A stretch of DNA of 14,927 bases, taken from positions 1 through 14,927 of the forward strand of contig CALHWB010000047.1 in NCBI GenBank assembly GCA_938036835.1, in the 5' to 3' direction. Position 1 is the stretch's first letter. Every line of letters starts with the position of its first letter. This DNA comes from an uncultured Propionibacterium sp. Its GTDB lineage: Bacteria; Actinomycetota; Actinomycetes; Propionibacteriales; Propionibacteriaceae. The position numbers and the translations under genes were made by a program. Below are positions 14,105-14,927 of this stretch, one piece after another. Below the pieces are notes generated by a model. It did no database searches, was not told where the DNA came from, and was given only the letters and a program-made list of their open reading frames with translations.

Positions 14105-14178
14105 TGGGCCTAACTGGACTTGAACCAGTGACCTCTTCCTTATCAGGGAAGCGCTCTAACCGACTGAGCTATAGGCCC
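14105..14178 (-). tRNA. tRNA-Ile (anticodon GAT)
   Basis: The minus strand folds into a full cloverleaf of 74 bases: acceptor GGGCCTA/TAGGCCC with discriminator A, D stem GCTC/GAGC, anticodon stem CTTCC/GGAAG around loop CTGATAA (anticodon GAT), and T stem ACTGG/CCAGT around TTCAAGT. No CCA is encoded. Its 3' end directly adjoins the ATP-grasp remnant, and no terminator hairpin is evident beyond it, which would fit insertion or deletion at this tRNA's 3' end. Confidence 0.95.
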
Positions 14179-14505
14179 GCACCGGCGCTGCCACCAGCAC
14201 CGGACTGACACACTAGCGCAGCCTGCCGCATGCCCCCAAATCGCCGGAATGCCTCATCCGCCGGCCGGCACGGCCGGGTCCGCCGATTCGCCCCAGGGCG
14301 GCCCACCCGGTTCCGGGCCGGGACGCCGATGCGCGTTCCGCCCACCCGGATACCGCAAGGAATCCCGTCGGCGGGGAGACACCCGCGACCGGCCCCGCGG
14401 CCCCGGCCAGGGCCAGCCCGATCCCCACCCACGCACCCGGATCCCTCCCCGGTGTTTCCCCCAGCGACCTTCTGCCGGCCACCGGCCAGGGCGAGGATTG
14501 ATGTC
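14179..14505. other. Intergenic region without a gene
   Basis: This GC-rich, C-rich stretch lies between the divergent tRNA-Ile and DUF4870 genes. The frame of the DUF4870 gene is open to 14230, but the extension is Arg/Pro-rich low-complexity sequence without a ribosome binding site. Besides the candidate tRNA promoter, it has a small perfect hairpin CCGGCCG-GCA-CGGCCGG at 14261-14277. I see no other structure. Confidence 0.5.
14210..14239 (-). promoter_or_regulatory. Candidate promoter of tRNA-Ile
   Basis: On the minus strand TTGGGG (14239-14234) and TAGTGT (14215-14210) are 18 bases apart, and the -10 lies about 32 bases upstream of the tRNA 5' end. Both boxes are imperfect but well placed. 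Confidence 0.35.
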
Positions 14506-14889
14506 ATGAACACCACCACTCCCAGTCCACTGACTGGCAGCGAAGAACGCACCGCGGCAACCCTGGCACATCTGGCGGGTCCCATCTCCTCCTTCGTATC
14601 CGTCGGTTGGCTGGCCTTCGCCGGCCCCCTGATCGCCTGGTTCATCTACCGGGACCGATCCAGCTTCGTGCGCTCCCAGGCAGCCGAAGCCTTCAACTTC
14701 CAGGTCACCATGTGGCTAGCGGTACTCGCCGGCGGCCTGCTATGCGCCACGGCGCTGCTGGCACCGGTCGGGGTGGCGTTGATGCTGGCGGCCGCGTTGT
14801 GCTCGATCGTCCTGGGCATCGTCGGGGCCGTCCGCACCGCAAACGGCGACCTCTACCGCTACCCCTGGCGCATCGAACTCCTGCACTGA
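14506..14889 (+). CDS. DUF4870 domain membrane protein
   Basis: This 127-aa protein has a polar start (MNTTTPSPLTGSEERTAATL), then HLAGPISSFVSVGWLAFAGPLIAWFIYRDRSSFVRSQAAEAFNFQ, which is the DUF4870 signature: a membrane segment, an R-D/S-F-V-R loop, and an EAFNFQ motif entering the second segment. A long hydrophobic hairpin (about 67-107) follows and the protein ends in YPWRIELL. The length is normal for the family. ATG 14506 has GAGG about nine bases upstream, a slightly long spacing. The function of DUF4870 proteins is unknown. Confidence 0.82.
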   Translation: MNTTTPSPLTGSEERTAATLAHLAGPISSFVSVGWLAFAGPLIAWFIYRDRSSFVRSQAAEAFNFQVTMWLAVLAGGLLCATALLAPVGVALMLAAALCSIVLGIVGAVRTANGDLYRYPWRIELLH

Positions 14890-14913
14890 AGCCCGGCGTA
14901 TATGGTTGTGGCC

Positions 14914-14927
14914 GGCCCCTAGGGGCC
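14914..14927. terminator. Perfect GC palindrome at the window end, possible terminator arm
   Basis: GGCCCCTAGGGGCC is a perfect 14-base palindrome starting 25 bases after the DUF4870 stop. The window ends on its last base, so a longer dyad or a following T tract cannot be judged. With no loop it is a poor hairpin on its own, and a protein-binding palindrome is equally possible. Confidence 0.3.

Noticed and set aside
14230..14505. N-terminal extension of the DUF4870 protein
   Set aside because: The extension is low-complexity Arg/Pro sequence without a ribosome binding site; the family's normal length begins at ATG 14506.
1..14927. CRISPR arrays, rRNA genes and complete insertion sequences
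   Set aside because: No regularly spaced repeats, rRNA-like conserved blocks, or transposase with terminal inverted repeats were found.

Overview
The window is GC-rich, with strong G/C preference at third codon positions, GTG and TTG starts as well as ATG, and tightly packed operons. This points to a high-GC Actinomycetota chromosome; I cannot name the genus. All calls come from reading the sequence, with no database search.

Left part (1-6168). After a probably non-coding left edge with two strong hairpins and one small possible ORF (252-413), there is a cell-envelope polysaccharide module: a flippase-like membrane protein (681-1973, +) convergent with a coupled pair of a DUF2304 membrane protein and a family 2 glycosyltransferase (2026-3212, -). 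Next on the minus strand are a NERD-nuclease/UvrD-like helicase fusion (3402-5069) and a membrane-anchored NlpC/P60- or CHAP-like cell-wall hydrolase with a TTG start (5266-6168).

Middle part (6423-10409). This is a complete drug-efflux-type ABC-2 cassette on the minus strand: one ATPase and two permeases, transcribed ATPase first and spaced by 1 nt or overlapping by 1 nt. A divergent TetR-family repressor gene (9768-10409, +) faces it. The intergenic region holds an imperfect dyad next to a TTGACA box, which fits auto- and cross-regulation by the TetR protein.

Right part (10475-14104). This is the unusual region. A broken helix-turn-helix fragment of recombinase type with an in-frame TGA (minus strand) is followed by a plus-strand operon that looks like a decaying small-molecule biosynthesis cluster. 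In order it holds: a SAM-methyltransferase pseudogene with several frame changes; an apparently intact 425-aa protein I do not recognise; a remnant starting MCGI, typical of class II glutamine amidotransferases; an intact MFS exporter; and an ATP-grasp ligase remnant. The old gene boundaries can still be read as GTGA, TAATG and ATGA stop/start overlaps. The region ends at the 3' end of a tRNA-Ile(GAT) gene (minus strand, 14105-14178), which suggests a degraded island beside a tRNA gene. Ancestrally the methyltransferase, unknown enzyme, amidotransferase and ATP-grasp ligase may have built an amino-acid- or peptide-like product exported by the MFS protein. That pathway is inference.

Right edge. 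A DUF4870 membrane protein (14506-14889, +) is followed by a perfect GC-rich palindrome at the window end.
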